Under the pieces are notes generated by a model that did no database searches, was not told where the DNA came from, and saw only the letters and a list, made by a program, of their open reading frames with translations. From contig NZ_AZUR01000001.1 in NCBI RefSeq assembly GCF_000527175.1, forward strand, positions 2,766,501 through 2,830,500: a stretch of 64,000 nt of DNA, read 5' to 3'. The stretch comes from Pseudogulbenkiania sp. MAI-1 (GTDB lineage: Bacteria; Pseudomonadota; Gammaproteobacteria; Burkholderiales; Chromobacteriaceae). The stretch's first letter is position 1. The number at the start of each line of letters is the position of its first letter. The position numbers and the translations under genes are program-made. Shown here one piece after another: positions 50,635 to 62,026 of the stretch.

Positions 50635-52569
50635 CTACAACTCCTGCACAGGTTGAATCGTCTCGGTGAGCAGCACGGCGTTGAACTCGCCGACCAGCTG
50701 CCGCACCACGGGATCGTTTTCGAAATTGACACGCGCCGCCGCCAGCTGCTCCTGGCGGAAACGCGCCTCGCGCATTGCCGGGGTTTCCTGCCCCAGCTCT
50801 TCCACGCTGACCGACAGCTCGGGCGCACGGCCGAAGCGTTCGGCCAGCACGGCCTTGAGTTTTTCCTGGTAGTCGCGCGTGGCCATGTGCCGGAAGCTCT
50901 CCGGCACCGCCAGCTGCAGGCGCTGGCCGTCCCACGACTTGAGCACCGCGTTGTGCGCCAGCATGCGGCTCGCACCCATGCGCGAACCCAGCTCGGCCAC
51001 CAAGGCCGGCCAGTCTCCGTCGAACACGTAGGGCTCGGCGGCGGCGGGAGGCACCGCAACCGGCTCCGGCCATGGCTCGCCAGCGACATCGCCGGCCTCG
51101 CTCGCATTCCACGTCTCGGGGGCTACGTCGCCGCCGTCGTCGTCCGGGAGATCCTCCCACGGCGCCGGTTCCTGCGGCATCGCTGCCATCTCCGCCACCA
51201 CCGGCGGCACCGGCTTCGCAACCGGCTCGGCGGCCACGACGGGCGCCTGGAGCGGCGGTTCGGCGCGCGCCGGCTCGGGTTCGGGATCGGCCGGTGCGGA
51301 TTCGTCCGGCGACGCGGCCACGCTGCGGGCGCCGCCGTTGCGACCGGCCAAGCGGGCCAGCAAGGCCTTGGCCGCCGAGGCTCCTTCCACCGACGGCTCG
51401 CTCGGCGCGGCCGGCCGGCTTGCCGGTTCGGGACGGCTTGGCACCGTCGGGCGGGGAGCCGGAGCGCTGCTGTCCCCTGGGGCATTCAGCGGATGAAACG
51501 CCAACATGCGCAGCAGCGTCATGGTGAAGCCGGCGTGCTCGTCCGGCGCCAAGGCCAGGTCCTTGCGGCCGTGGATGGCGATCTGGTAGTAAAGCTGCAC
51601 GTCTTCCGGCGCGATCAACTGCGCCAGTGCCAACGCCGCCTCGCCGTCGGGATCGTCCGCGGCGATGGCCTCCGGCACCGTCTGCGCCAGCGCGATCTGC
51701 TGCAGCAGCAGGGCCAGTTCGCCCAGCGCGCTATCGAAGCCGATGCCGCGCTCGGCCAGCGCCTTCGCCTCGGCAATCAGGCGCGGGCCGTCGGCCTCGG
51801 CCAGGGCCTCCAACAGAGTATAGAGGTAGGCGCGGTCGACCGCGCCCAGCATCGCACGCACGCCGCTTTCCTCGACCTTGCCGACGCCGTAGGCGATGGC
51901 CTGGTCGAGCAGCGACAGCGCGTCGCGCATCGAGCCGGCGGCGGCGCGGCCCAGCAGCGCCAGCGCCGGCGCCTCGTAGCTCACCTGCTCGACGTCCAGC
52001 ACGCGCGCCAGGTGGCCCGCCACCTGCTGCGGCGTCATGTTGCGCAGCGAGAACTGCAGACAGCGGCTCAATACCGTCACCGGCACCTTCTGCGGGTCGG
52101 TGGTGGCGAGGATGAACTTGACGTGGGCTGGCGGCTCCTCCAGCGTCTTCAACATGGCGTTGAAGGCGCTCTTGGAGAGCATGTGCACCTCGTCGATGAT
52201 GTAGACCTTGTAGCGCCCCGCGGTGGGCGCGTACTGGGCGTTTTCCAGCACCTCGCGGATGTTGTCGATGCCGGTGTTGGACGCGGCGTCGATCTCCAGC
52301 AGGTCGACAAAACGGCCGGCGTCGATCTGGCGGCAGGCCGAGCACTCGCCGCACGGCTCGGCGGTGGTGCCCGTCTCGCAGTTGAGGCTCTTGGCCAAGA
52401 TGCGCGCAATGGTGGTCTTGCCCACGCCGCGCGTGCCGGTCAGCAGGTAGGCGTGATGCAGCCGCTCACCGGCCAGGGCGTTGGTGAGGGCGCGCACCAC
52501 ATGCTCCTGGCCGACCAGATCGGCAAAGCGTTTCGGGCGCCACTTGCGGGCAAGCACTTGATAAGTCAT
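50635..52569 (-). CDS. dnaX: DNA polymerase III subunits gamma and tau
   Basis: 644 residues (E. coli tau 643). It is the clamp-loader ATPase. Walker A LTGTRGVGKTTIARIL near residue 43, a C4 zinc module CETGTTAEPCGECSACRQ near 62, Walker B YIIDEVHML near 122, sensor 1 region near 155. Residues about 370-510 form a Pro/Ala/Glu-rich linker before the tau-specific C-terminal domain. I did not see an A-rich slippery heptamer like the E. coli frameshift site, so how (or if) gamma is made is unclear. Start ATG 52569; the longer frame to 52761 overlaps mltB antisense-free sequence without support. Confidence 0.94.
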   Translation of the reverse strand: MTYQVLARKWRPKRFADLVGQEHVVRALTNALAGERLHHAYLLTGTRGVGKTTIARILAKSLNCETGTTAEPCGECSACRQIDAGRFVDLLEIDAASNTGIDNIREVLENAQYAPTAGRYKVYIIDEVHMLSKSAFNAMLKTLEEPPAHVKFILATTDPQKVPVTVLSRCLQFSLRNMTPQQVAGHLARVLDVEQVSYEAPALALLGRAAAGSMRDALSLLDQAIAYGVGKVEESGVRAMLGAVDRAYLYTLLEALAEADGPRLIAEAKALAERGIGFDSALGELALLLQQIALAQTVPEAIAADDPDGEAALALAQLIAPEDVQLYYQIAIHGRKDLALAPDEHAGFTMTLLRMLAFHPLNAPGDSSAPAPRPTVPSRPEPASRPAAPSEPSVEGASAAKALLARLAGRNGGARSVAASPDESAPADPEPEPARAEPPLQAPVVAAEPVAKPVPPVVAEMAAMPQEPAPWEDLPDDDGGDVAPETWNASEAGDVAGEPWPEPVAVPPAAAEPYVFDGDWPALVAELGSRMGASRMLAHNAVLKSWDGQRLQLAVPESFRHMATRDYQEKLKAVLAERFGRAPELSVSVEELGQETPAMREARFRQEQLAAARVNFENDPVVRQLVGEFNAVLLTETIQPVQEL

Positions 52570-52627
52570 GGAGGCGGATTCTAATTCCAATTGGCAGGCA
52601 AGGCGACCCTTTTCGTCCCTATCCGGC

Positions 52628-53662
52628 TCACGGTGCCGGCGGCGTGGCAGCGGGCTGCTGGGCGACGAACTGCTGCGCGAAGTAGCGCTCGCGGATGGCC
52701 CCGGCCACCTCCTGCGCCGCCTTGGCGTAGAGCGTGCTCTTGTTGTAGCGGGTGATGACATAGAAGTTGTTCAGGCCGAGCCAGTACTCGGTCACGCCGG
52801 GCGAGCTCTCCAGCGGTACCAGCACCGCCGGCACCTGGTCGCCCACCGGCGCGTCCGGCTGCACGCCCATCTTCTTAAGGTCCCCGACGGTATAGTGCAG
52901 GTTGAACTTGTCGGCTACCAACTGATCGACCTGCACCCCCGGCTGCAGGCTGGCCGGCAGGATCACGTCGTCGCCGTGGCGCCAGCCGTGCAACTGGAAG
53001 TAATGCGCCACGCTGCCGATCACGTCCGGCACGCTGCCCCAGATATCGCGGTGGCCGTCGCCGTCGAAGTCCACCGCCCATTTGCGGTAGCTCGACGGCA
53101 TGAACTGCGGCCAGCCCATGGCCCCGGCGTAGGAGCCCTTCAACAGCAGCGGGTTCTTGCCCTCCTCCTTGGCGAGCTGCAGGAATTCGGTCAGCTCGCC
53201 GCGGAAATACTCGGCACGGCGCGGGTAGTCGAAACCGATGGTCGACAAGGCATCCACCACGCGGAAACTGCCGGTATTGCGGCCGTAGCCGGTCTCGATG
53301 CCGATGATCGCCACGATCATCTCCGGCGCCACGCCGTAGGTCGCTTCGGCCCGCGCCAGCGTGTCGGCATTCTCTTTCCAGAACGCCGCACCGCCGTCGA
53401 TCAGGCGGTCGTTGAAAAACGCCGGACGGAACTGGTACCACGGTCGCGAGGTGGACGGGCGGTCGAGTATCTGCAGGATGTTCGGCTTGGTTTCGACGTT
53501 GGCGAACACCGCCTCCAGCTCCGGGCGGTTGAACTGGCCGCCGGCTACCTTCTCGTCGATATAGCGCTGGACGTCGGGACGGGCCAGGAAGGCGGCGTCG
53601 GCCAGCGCCAGCGAACTCCCCAGGGCGAGCGCGGCGCCGGTCAGGCGGGTAAGGAATTTCAT
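52628..53662 (-). CDS. mltB: Membrane-bound lytic murein transglycosylase B
   Basis: 344 residues. It cleaves peptidoglycan to 1,6-anhydro products. Signal peptide (about 1-19, FLTRLTGAALALGSSLALA) without an obvious lipobox Cys, so it may be a soluble periplasmic form. Catalytic Glu in AIIGIETGYGRNTGSFRVVD near residue 120; GAMGWPQFMPSSYRKWAVDFDGDG near 175 is diagnostic of MltB. Start ATG 53662 with GGAAG upstream. Confidence 0.9.
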   Translation of the reverse strand: MKFLTRLTGAALALGSSLALADAAFLARPDVQRYIDEKVAGGQFNRPELEAVFANVETKPNILQILDRPSTSRPWYQFRPAFFNDRLIDGGAAFWKENADTLARAEATYGVAPEMIVAIIGIETGYGRNTGSFRVVDALSTIGFDYPRRAEYFRGELTEFLQLAKEEGKNPLLLKGSYAGAMGWPQFMPSSYRKWAVDFDGDGHRDIWGSVPDVIGSVAHYFQLHGWRHGDDVILPASLQPGVQVDQLVADKFNLHYTVGDLKKMGVQPDAPVGDQVPAVLVPLESSPGVTEYWLGLNNFYVITRYNKSTLYAKAAQEVAGAIRERYFAQQFVAQQPAATPPAP

Positions 53663-53711
53663 CAGGGACTTCCGGTATGGCATCCGCCGGCATCAGGGCC
53701 GGCTGACTGGG

Positions 53712-54740
53712 TTATTGATAGGACAGCGCGCTCGACACCAGGCGCGAGGTGATGTCCACGATGGGAATGACGCGCTCGTACGCCATGCGCGTCGGGCCGA
53801 CCACGCCGAGCGTGCCCACCACCTGGCCGTTGATGCAGTACGGCGCGGTCACGATCGAGCACTCGCCCAGCGTCATCACGCCCGACTCCTCGCCGATAAA
53901 GATACTCACCCCTTGCGCATTGCGGCTCTGGCTCAGCAGTTCCAGCAGTTCGGTCTTGCGCTCGAAGGTCTCGTACAGCTCGCGCAGCCGGGTCAGGTCG
54001 TCGGACAGGTCGCGCACATTGAGCAGGTTGGTGCCTCCCGCGATCACCACCGAGGCGGGGGCGTCGCTCATCGCGCTGCGGCCGAAGCGGATGGCCGCCG
54101 CCATCAGTTCGGTGATATCCCCCTTGAGCTGCTGCAGCTCGCTCTCCATGCGCTGGGCGATGCTGGCGAGCCCCTGGCCTGCGTAATGCTGGTTGAGGAA
54201 ATTGGCGGCCTCGATCAGCTCCGCCGGGGTGTAGTCGCGCGACGGGTTGAGCAGGTGGTTCTGCACATCGCCGTCCATGGTCACCAGGATCAGCAGGATG
54301 CGCCGCTCCGACAGGCGCAGGAACTCGATCTGGCGGAACGCCACGTCGAGCCGCTGCGGCGTGATCACCACGCCGGCGAAATGGGTCAGGTCGGAGAGCA
54401 GCGACGAGGCCGACTGGGCGATGCGCTGCGGGCTGTCCGGCTGCAGGTTGTGCTCCAGCTCGTGCAGGGTGCCCTCTTCCAGCGGCCGGATGGTCAGCAT
54501 CCGGTCGACGAACAGGCGGTAGCCCTTGGCGGTCGGCACGCGGCCGGCCGAGGTGTGCGGCGAAGCGATCAGCCCCATCTCCTCGAGATCGGCCAGCACG
54601 TTGCGGATCGACGCCGGAGACAGGTCGAGCCCAGCCACCATCGACAGCGTGCGCGAGCCGACAGGCTGCCCGTCGGCGATATAGCGCTCGACTAGGGCTT
54701 TCAGCAGGCGTTGCGCTCGTTCGTTCAGCATGCCAGTCAT
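53712..54740 (-). CDS. hrcA: Heat-inducible transcription repressor HrcA
   Basis: 342 residues. Winged-helix N-terminus (about 5-75: RAQRLLKALVERYIADGQPVGSRTL) followed by a GAF-like domain. SPASIRNVLADLEEMGLI near 46 and TSAGRVPTAKGYRLFVD near 68 are family signatures. HrcA represses chaperone genes at CIRCE sites, folded with help of GroEL. No chaperone gene or CIRCE repeat (TTAGCACTC) is visible nearby. Start ATG 54740 with GGGGGA upstream. Divergent from recA. Confidence 0.94.
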   Translation of the reverse strand: MTGMLNERAQRLLKALVERYIADGQPVGSRTLSMVAGLDLSPASIRNVLADLEEMGLIASPHTSAGRVPTAKGYRLFVDRMLTIRPLEEGTLHELEHNLQPDSPQRIAQSASSLLSDLTHFAGVVITPQRLDVAFRQIEFLRLSERRILLILVTMDGDVQNHLLNPSRDYTPAELIEAANFLNQHYAGQGLASIAQRMESELQQLKGDITELMAAAIRFGRSAMSDAPASVVIAGGTNLLNVRDLSDDLTRLRELYETFERKTELLELLSQSRNAQGVSIFIGEESGVMTLGECSIVTAPYCINGQVVGTLGVVGPTRMAYERVIPIVDITSRLVSSALSYQ

Positions 54741-54848
54741 TTTACACGTCCCCCGTGGAGAGAGAAGTGGCTGCATCTGCCCTACATTTCAAGCACCTGC
54801 GGCCCAGTTCGCTGCCACCGACGGCACCGGCAGGCCGCACACGCGCGT

Positions 54849-54876
54849 TTGAGCCCCAAGGGCTTTGTGCGATAAT
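54849..54876 (+). promoter_or_regulatory. recA promoter, no LexA box seen
   Basis: TTGAGC (54849-54854), 16-base spacer, extended -10 TGC-GATAAT (54871-54876). No CTGT-N8-ACAG palindrome occurs between 54741 and 54920. Confidence 0.6.
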
Positions 54877-54920
54877 CCGCCGGTACGTTTTATCAATCAA
54901 ACCCGTTTTTTGGAGACAGC

Positions 54921-55976
54921 ATGGCGGAGCGTTCCGAAGACAAGAGCAAAGCCCTGGCCGCAGCCCTTGCCCAGATTGAGAAGCAGTTCGGCAAGGGTTC
55001 GATCATGCGCATGAGCGACAACCAGATCACCGAAAACCTGCAGGTGATCAGCACCGGTTCGCTCGGCCTGGACCTGGCGCTCGGCGTGGGCGGCCTGCCG
55101 CGCGGCCGCGTGGTCGAAATCTACGGCCCGGAATCGTCCGGCAAGACCACGCTGTGTCTGCAGGTGGTGGCCGAAGCACAGAAGCTGGGCGGTACCTGCG
55201 CCTACATCGATGCGGAAAACGCACTCGACCCGACCTATGCCCAGAAGCTCGGCGTCAACGTCGAAGACCTGCTGATCTCGCAGCCGGACACCGGCGAACA
55301 GGCGCTGGAAATCTGTGACATGCTGGTGCGTTCCGGCGGCCTCGACGTGATCGTGGTCGATTCGGTGGCGGCGCTGGTGCCGAAGGCCGAAATCGAAGGC
55401 GAAATGGGCGACAACCACGTCGGCCTGCACGCCCGCCTGATGAGCCAGGCGCTGCGCAAGCTGACCGGCAACATCAAGCGCACCAACACGCTGGTGATCT
55501 TCATCAACCAGATCCGCATGAAGATCGGCGTGATGTTCGGCAGCCCGGAAACCACCACCGGCGGCAACGCGCTGAAGTTCTACGCCTCGGTGCGCCTCGA
55601 CATCCGCCGTATCGGCGGTATCAAGAAGGGCGAGGAGATCATCGGCAACGAGACCCGCGTCAAGGTCGTCAAGAACAAGGTGTCCCCGCCGTTCAAGCAG
55701 GCCGGCTTCGACATCCTGTACGGCGAGGGCATCAGCCGCGAGGGTGAAATCGTCGAGCTGGGCGTGGAGCACAACTTCATCGAGAAATCCGGCGCCTGGT
55801 ACAGCTACAACGGCCAGAAGATCGGCCAGGGCAAGGACAATACCCGCCTGTGGCTGAAGGACAACCCGGCCATCGCACGCGAGGTCGAGGGCAAGATCCG
55901 CGAAGCGGTCGGCGTGAATGTCGCCATCACCGAAGGCCAGCCGGAAGAAGAGGAACTGGCCGACGACATGTTCTGA
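54921..55976 (+). CDS. recA: Recombinase RecA
   Basis: 351 residues. Walker A GPESSGKTT (about 69-77), Walker B DVIVVDSVAAL near 142, L1 and L2 loops (EGEMGDNHVGLHARLMSQAL near 156; GVMFGSPETTTGGNALKFYA near 203), and an acidic tail ending EEEELADDMF. It catalyses strand exchange and coprotease activity in DNA repair. GGAGACAGC precedes ATG 54921. Followed 8 bases later by recX. Confidence 0.98.
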   Translation: MAERSEDKSKALAAALAQIEKQFGKGSIMRMSDNQITENLQVISTGSLGLDLALGVGGLPRGRVVEIYGPESSGKTTLCLQVVAEAQKLGGTCAYIDAENALDPTYAQKLGVNVEDLLISQPDTGEQALEICDMLVRSGGLDVIVVDSVAALVPKAEIEGEMGDNHVGLHARLMSQALRKLTGNIKRTNTLVIFINQIRMKIGVMFGSPETTTGGNALKFYASVRLDIRRIGGIKKGEEIIGNETRVKVVKNKVSPPFKQAGFDILYGEGISREGEIVELGVEHNFIEKSGAWYSYNGQKIGQGKDNTRLWLKDNPAIAREVEGKIREAVGVNVAITEGQPEEEELADDMF

Positions 55977-55984
55977 TCCGGGAC

Positions 55985-56440
55985 ATGGAGAAAAGCCTGA
56001 AGGCGCGAGCCGTCGACCTCCTCTCCCGGCGCGAGCACTCGCGCCGGGAGCTGGAGCGGCGGCTCGCGCCGTTTGCCGAGAGCGAGGAGCAGCTCGCCGC
56101 CCTGCTCGACGAACTGGCCGCGAGCGGCTGGCAGTCCGACAGCCGCTTCGCCGAACAGTTTGCTGACGTGAAGGGCCGCAAGTACGGCAGCCGCCGCATC
56201 GCCCAGGCGCTGCGGGAGAAAGGGCTGGACCGGGAAGCGATCCACGCCGCGCTGGAGCAGCAGGACGACGAAGCGGTGGCGCGCGCGCTGTGGCAGCGCA
56301 AGTTCGGCACCCCACCCGCCTCGCCGCAGGACAGGGCCAGGCAAATGCGCTTCCTCGCCACGCGCGGCTTCCCGATGGACGTGATCCGCCGGGTACTGCA
56401 AGGGGCGGTGGACGAAGACTTTCCCGACGTGGAGGAGTAG
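55985..56440 (+). CDS. recX: Regulatory protein RecX
   Basis: 151 residues (usual 150-165). Three-helix repeats: KARAVDLLSRREHSRRELERRL (about 6-27), SRFAEQFADVKGRKYGSRRIAQALREKG (about 53-80) and a C-terminal repeat. RecX caps RecA filaments and limits recombination. ATG 55985 is just after recA. A perfect 13-bp hairpin lies inside codons 13-22 and could reduce readthrough or translation, fitting the low RecX:RecA ratio known in E. coli. Confidence 0.92.
   Translation: MEKSLKARAVDLLSRREHSRRELERRLAPFAESEEQLAALLDELAASGWQSDSRFAEQFADVKGRKYGSRRIAQALREKGLDREAIHAALEQQDDEAVARALWQRKFGTPPASPQDRARQMRFLATRGFPMDVIRRVLQGAVDEDFPDVEE
56023..56050 (+). promoter_or_regulatory. Strong hairpin inside the 5' end of recX
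   Basis: CTCCCGGCGCGAG (56023-56035) and CTCGCGCCGGGAG (56038-56050) are perfect complements separated by two bases. There is no T tract, so it is more likely to affect translation or message stability than termination. Confidence 0.5.
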
Positions 56441-56444
56441 AGCG

Positions 56445-56903
56445 ATGCCGATCAAGACCATCGACTGCCGTATCGACATCCACGCCAGTCCGGAACAGGT
56501 CTGGCAGGTGCTGACCGATTGGCCCAGCTACCCGTACTGGAATCCCTTCATCGTCGGCCTGCACGGCAAGCTGCAGCGCGGCGCCCGCTTGTGCGTGACG
56601 CTGCACCCTCCCCAGACGCGCCGCATGACCTTCCGGCCGACCCTGATCGAGCTCGAACCAGGACAGAAGCTGGTCTGGCGCGGCATCCTGCTGGCTCAAC
56701 GGCTGTTCTGCGGCGAGCACGCCTTCGAGCTGGAAACGCTGGATAGCGGCGTCACCCGGCTGCATCAGCGCGAGACCTTTCGCGGCCTGCTGACCCCGCT
56801 GTTTTCCGAAACCCTGCTCAACCATACCCGTGACGGCTTCTCCGGCATGAACGAAGCCGTCAAGAAGCGGGCCGAAACCCTTGCCAGCGCCGGGACGGCT
56901 TGA
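56445..56903 (+). CDS. SRPBCC (START-like) domain protein
   Basis: 152 residues. TIDCRIDIHASPEQVWQVLTDWPSYPYWNPF at the N-terminus is the polyketide-cyclase/SRPBCC signature, and the C-terminus has the long helix of the helix-grip fold (SGMNEAVKKRAETL). Such domains bind hydrophobic ligands; ligand unknown. It starts 4 bases after the recX stop, probably cotranscribed with recAX, and is followed by alaS. Confidence 0.85.
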   Translation: MPIKTIDCRIDIHASPEQVWQVLTDWPSYPYWNPFIVGLHGKLQRGARLCVTLHPPQTRRMTFRPTLIELEPGQKLVWRGILLAQRLFCGEHAFELETLDSGVTRLHQRETFRGLLTPLFSETLLNHTRDGFSGMNEAVKKRAETLASAGTA

Positions 56904-56980
56904 CACAATCGACCCATGTCCTAGTGCGCCGCAACACCCGGTTGGCGGCCCGTCTTAAAGACCCTGACGAAACAACATTT

Positions 56981-59614
<2,634 letters not shown>

Positions 59615-59651
59615 GCGCCCCTCCCGACCGCTGCAGCTCTACAGCCAAGAC

Positions 59652-59681
59652 AAGCCGCATGGAATCCCATGCGGCTTTTTT
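59652..59681 (+). terminator. Terminator after alaS
   Basis: A near-perfect stem around AAGCCGCATGG (59652-59662) and CCATGCGGCTT (59667-59677), followed by T residues. The rest of 59682-59854 holds no convincing gene. Confidence 0.9.
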
Positions 59682-59854
59682 GCGTCCCGGCCCGGCTTCG
59701 GCACCCAGTCGGACACCACACTGGGCTGCCCCACGTCGCCGGACACCCGGATCACCAGGGAATCATTTACTGCGCGTAGCTCACCGTGCTGGCGACGACC
59801 CAGGCCCGCCTGTTGCTGGACTCACTGCTGCGGGCCTATCCCGATGAGCGGCCG

Positions 59855-60238
59855 TCAGACGACTGAGCGCAGCCACTGCCAGGTGCAGAGGCCGAGCAGG
59901 GTCATCAGCAAGGACCCCGCCACGTGCACCAGGATGGTCGCCACCGCCCAGCCGAAACGCCCTTGCTGCAGCATGTCCACCACCTCGGCCGAGAACGTCG
60001 AGAAGGTGGTCAGGCCTCCCAGGAAGCCGGTCACCAGGAACAACCGCCACTCCGGCGGCAGGGTCGCATGCTGCGCCAGCAGGGCGACGATGAAGCCGAT
60101 CAGGTAGCCGCCCAGCAGATTGGCGCACAGGGTGCCGAGTGGCAGCGGCAGGAACAGCGCGTTCAGGCGCAGGCCCAGCACCCAGCGCAGCAACGCTCCA
60201 CTGGAGGCGCCGGCACAGATGGCGAGAATTTGTGTCAT
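59855..60238 (-). CDS. crcB: Fluoride exporter CrcB/Fluc
   Basis: 127 residues with four membrane helices. GASSGALLRWVLGLRLN (residues 10-26), PLGTLCANLLGGYLIGF (about 33-49) and VTGFLGGLTTFSTFSAEVV (about 69-87) are the Fluc signatures, including the Asn and Phe-box residues of the fluoride path. It works as an antiparallel dimer. No crcB (fluoride) riboswitch is recognisable in the 83 bases upstream. Confidence 0.93.
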   Translation of the reverse strand: MTQILAICAGASSGALLRWVLGLRLNALFLPLPLGTLCANLLGGYLIGFIVALLAQHATLPPEWRLFLVTGFLGGLTTFSTFSAEVVDMLQQGRFGWAVATILVHVAGSLLMTLLGLCTWQWLRSVV

Positions 60239-60321
60239 GGATGAAAACAGCGTGTTGAGCGACGCAGAGCATTGTCATACAGCCGTGCCGTGTCCACAAC
60301 CACCGTTGTACGACGCCGCTC

Positions 60322-61743
60322 TCAACGCGCCGGGCCGGACATTTCCCACGGCAGGCTGCGCGTCAGCAGCACACTCAGCAGGTTGTCCTGGAAGTTGATG
60401 TTGCCGGTGAGCCGGTCGTGCCGCTCGCACAGGAAGAACCAGTAGGCGATGGGGATGGCGGTATCCTCGCTGGGGCGTTCGGTGGGATCGAGCGATTCGC
60501 GAGCCAGGAAGGAGGGCTTGGTCACCCTGCCGTCGCCGGGCTCCAGCATCAGTGCCTCGTATGGCACGCCAGGCATGCGCCGCTCGATATCGCCCGGCGC
60601 CAGGCGTGCTACCGGCTGCCCGTTCTCGCTCTCCAGCATCAGGCGTGCCGGCGTCAGCGTGCAGTCGCCGCCGAACAGCACGTAGCGGATCGGGGTTTCC
60701 GGCTCCGGGGTCGAGAGCGACCAGAGAAAGCGGCGCGCCCGCTCCAGCCGGTAGGCGAAAAAGCGCTGCAACGCTTTCAGCCGTGCCGCTCCACCCGGCT
60801 CGGCCGCCATGCGTTCCCGCAACGCCGGATCGAACACCGACCAGCCGTAGCGGCGCCAGGTGGCGACGTCGAACAGGTCGTTGTGCAGAGCATGGCCGTT
60901 CGAGTCGATCAGCCATGTCAGCAGGGGATGGGGAAACAGTTGGTAGCCGCTGGGCATGGTGGCCAGCACCTCGGGCGGAACCCGTCCCAGACCGACCGGC
61001 TCGCCGGTAAGAAAGGCGTGCAGCGACGAGGCCGAGCCGAGGTTGGGCGTGCCCAGCAGCACCAGTTTGCGCACCCGCGGGGTGCCGTACTGGGTCACCT
61101 GCTCGCTGCGACCGGTGAGCACGTCGACGGGGCCGTAGCGCAGGTAATAGCGGGCAATCAGCCCGCCCATGCTGTGCGCCACGATGTCGACGCGCAGAGC
61201 CGGGTTGCGGTAGTCGCGCCGGATGGCTTCGATCAGCCGGTCGAGCCCCTGCGCCTGCTCGACGTTGTCGCGGCGCCAGTCGTAGGGGAACAGATAGTAG
61301 CGCCGCTCCCCTGCCCGCGCCGGCACGCCTGGCACGGCACGGCGATAACCGCCGTAGCGCTGCAGCGTGTCGATGATGGGGCCGTAGAAATCCCGGCCGA
61401 GCACGGTTTCGGCGAGGTCGAACGCTTCCAGCCGGTCAGGCAGGGTGCGCAGGGTGACGGGATCGAAGCGCAGGGCCAACGCTCGGTAGTCGCTCAGCAG
61501 CACGTCGCTCCAGGACCCCGGCCACACCTCCTGCCCGGTCTCTGCGTCCCTCAGTTTGGAGCCGAACAGGCCGGGTATCAGGATGACGGGGGTGGCATCC
61601 CCTGCCCCGGTGCCGATGCGGTACAGCCGGGCGAGGTCGGGTCGTCCTTCCATCGGGCCACAGGCGGTCAGCACCAGGGCGAGCAGCAGACACAGCAGGC
61701 TCTTGCCGCAAGATGGGGCCATTGGCCAGGGATATCGCCGCAT
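60322..61743 (-). CDS. LCAT-like alpha/beta hydrolase, predicted lipoprotein
   Basis: 473 residues. A signal sequence ends in lipobox LVLTAC (Cys 28), so it is probably membrane-anchored. VILIPGLFGSKLRD near residue 53 is the LCAT/phospholipid acyltransferase oxyanion-strand motif, AHSMGGLIARYYL near 188 holds the nucleophile Ser, EPGDGRVTKPS near 415 probably supplies the Asp, and CERHDRL near 450 the His. A lipase or acyltransferase acting at the envelope is likely; substrate unknown. ATG 61743 has GAGG upstream; ATG 61722 is an alternative. Confidence 0.8.
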   Translation of the reverse strand: MRRYPWPMAPSCGKSLLCLLLALVLTACGPMEGRPDLARLYRIGTGAGDATPVILIPGLFGSKLRDAETGQEVWPGSWSDVLLSDYRALALRFDPVTLRTLPDRLEAFDLAETVLGRDFYGPIIDTLQRYGGYRRAVPGVPARAGERRYYLFPYDWRRDNVEQAQGLDRLIEAIRRDYRNPALRVDIVAHSMGGLIARYYLRYGPVDVLTGRSEQVTQYGTPRVRKLVLLGTPNLGSASSLHAFLTGEPVGLGRVPPEVLATMPSGYQLFPHPLLTWLIDSNGHALHNDLFDVATWRRYGWSVFDPALRERMAAEPGGAARLKALQRFFAYRLERARRFLWSLSTPEPETPIRYVLFGGDCTLTPARLMLESENGQPVARLAPGDIERRMPGVPYEALMLEPGDGRVTKPSFLARESLDPTERPSEDTAIPIAYWFFLCERHDRLTGNINFQDNLLSVLLTRSLPWEMSGPAR

Positions 61744-61860
61744 CGCAGCCTCGCGCCGGATTGGGATGCAGGAAACGGGGAATGTCGGTACTGCGAACTA
61801 TAGGACAGCGGGAAGCGGCTGCCACCGGGCAGTAGGAAGAGCCGGCTGGTCTGGAATGCA

Positions 61861-61887
61861 AAAGGCCAGCACATTGTGCTGGCCTTT
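61861..61887. terminator. Hairpin terminator at the host-prophage boundary
   Basis: AAAGGCCAGCAC (61861-61872) pairs with GTGCTGGCCTTT (61876-61887), 12 bp with an ATT loop. It is usable on both strands; no gene reads into it from the left in this window on the plus strand. Confidence 0.8.
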
Positions 61888-62026
61888 CATAAATCTGGCT
61901 CCCCGAGAAGGTCTTACTACGAACCGCCCGAGCCGCTTTTGACCTGCCTTCCCGCTTTCTCCGTAAAGCCGCCTAGTCCCAAATCCACCCCTTATCCCGC
62001 ATGGCTGGGTGACGTTCAATGTCATC

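Noticed and set aside
59786..59866. Short plus-strand GTG-TGA frame before crcB, possibly a gene remnant
   Set aside because: Only 26 codons, no ribosome-binding site, overlaps the crcB end; no evidence of a parent gene.
60239..60321. Possible fluoride riboswitch upstream of crcB
   Set aside because: None of the conserved crcB-motif blocks could be seen in the short upstream region.
61888..62026. Possible tRNA or attL at the prophage boundary
   Set aside because: No cloverleaf could be folded and no duplicated sequence is available within the window.
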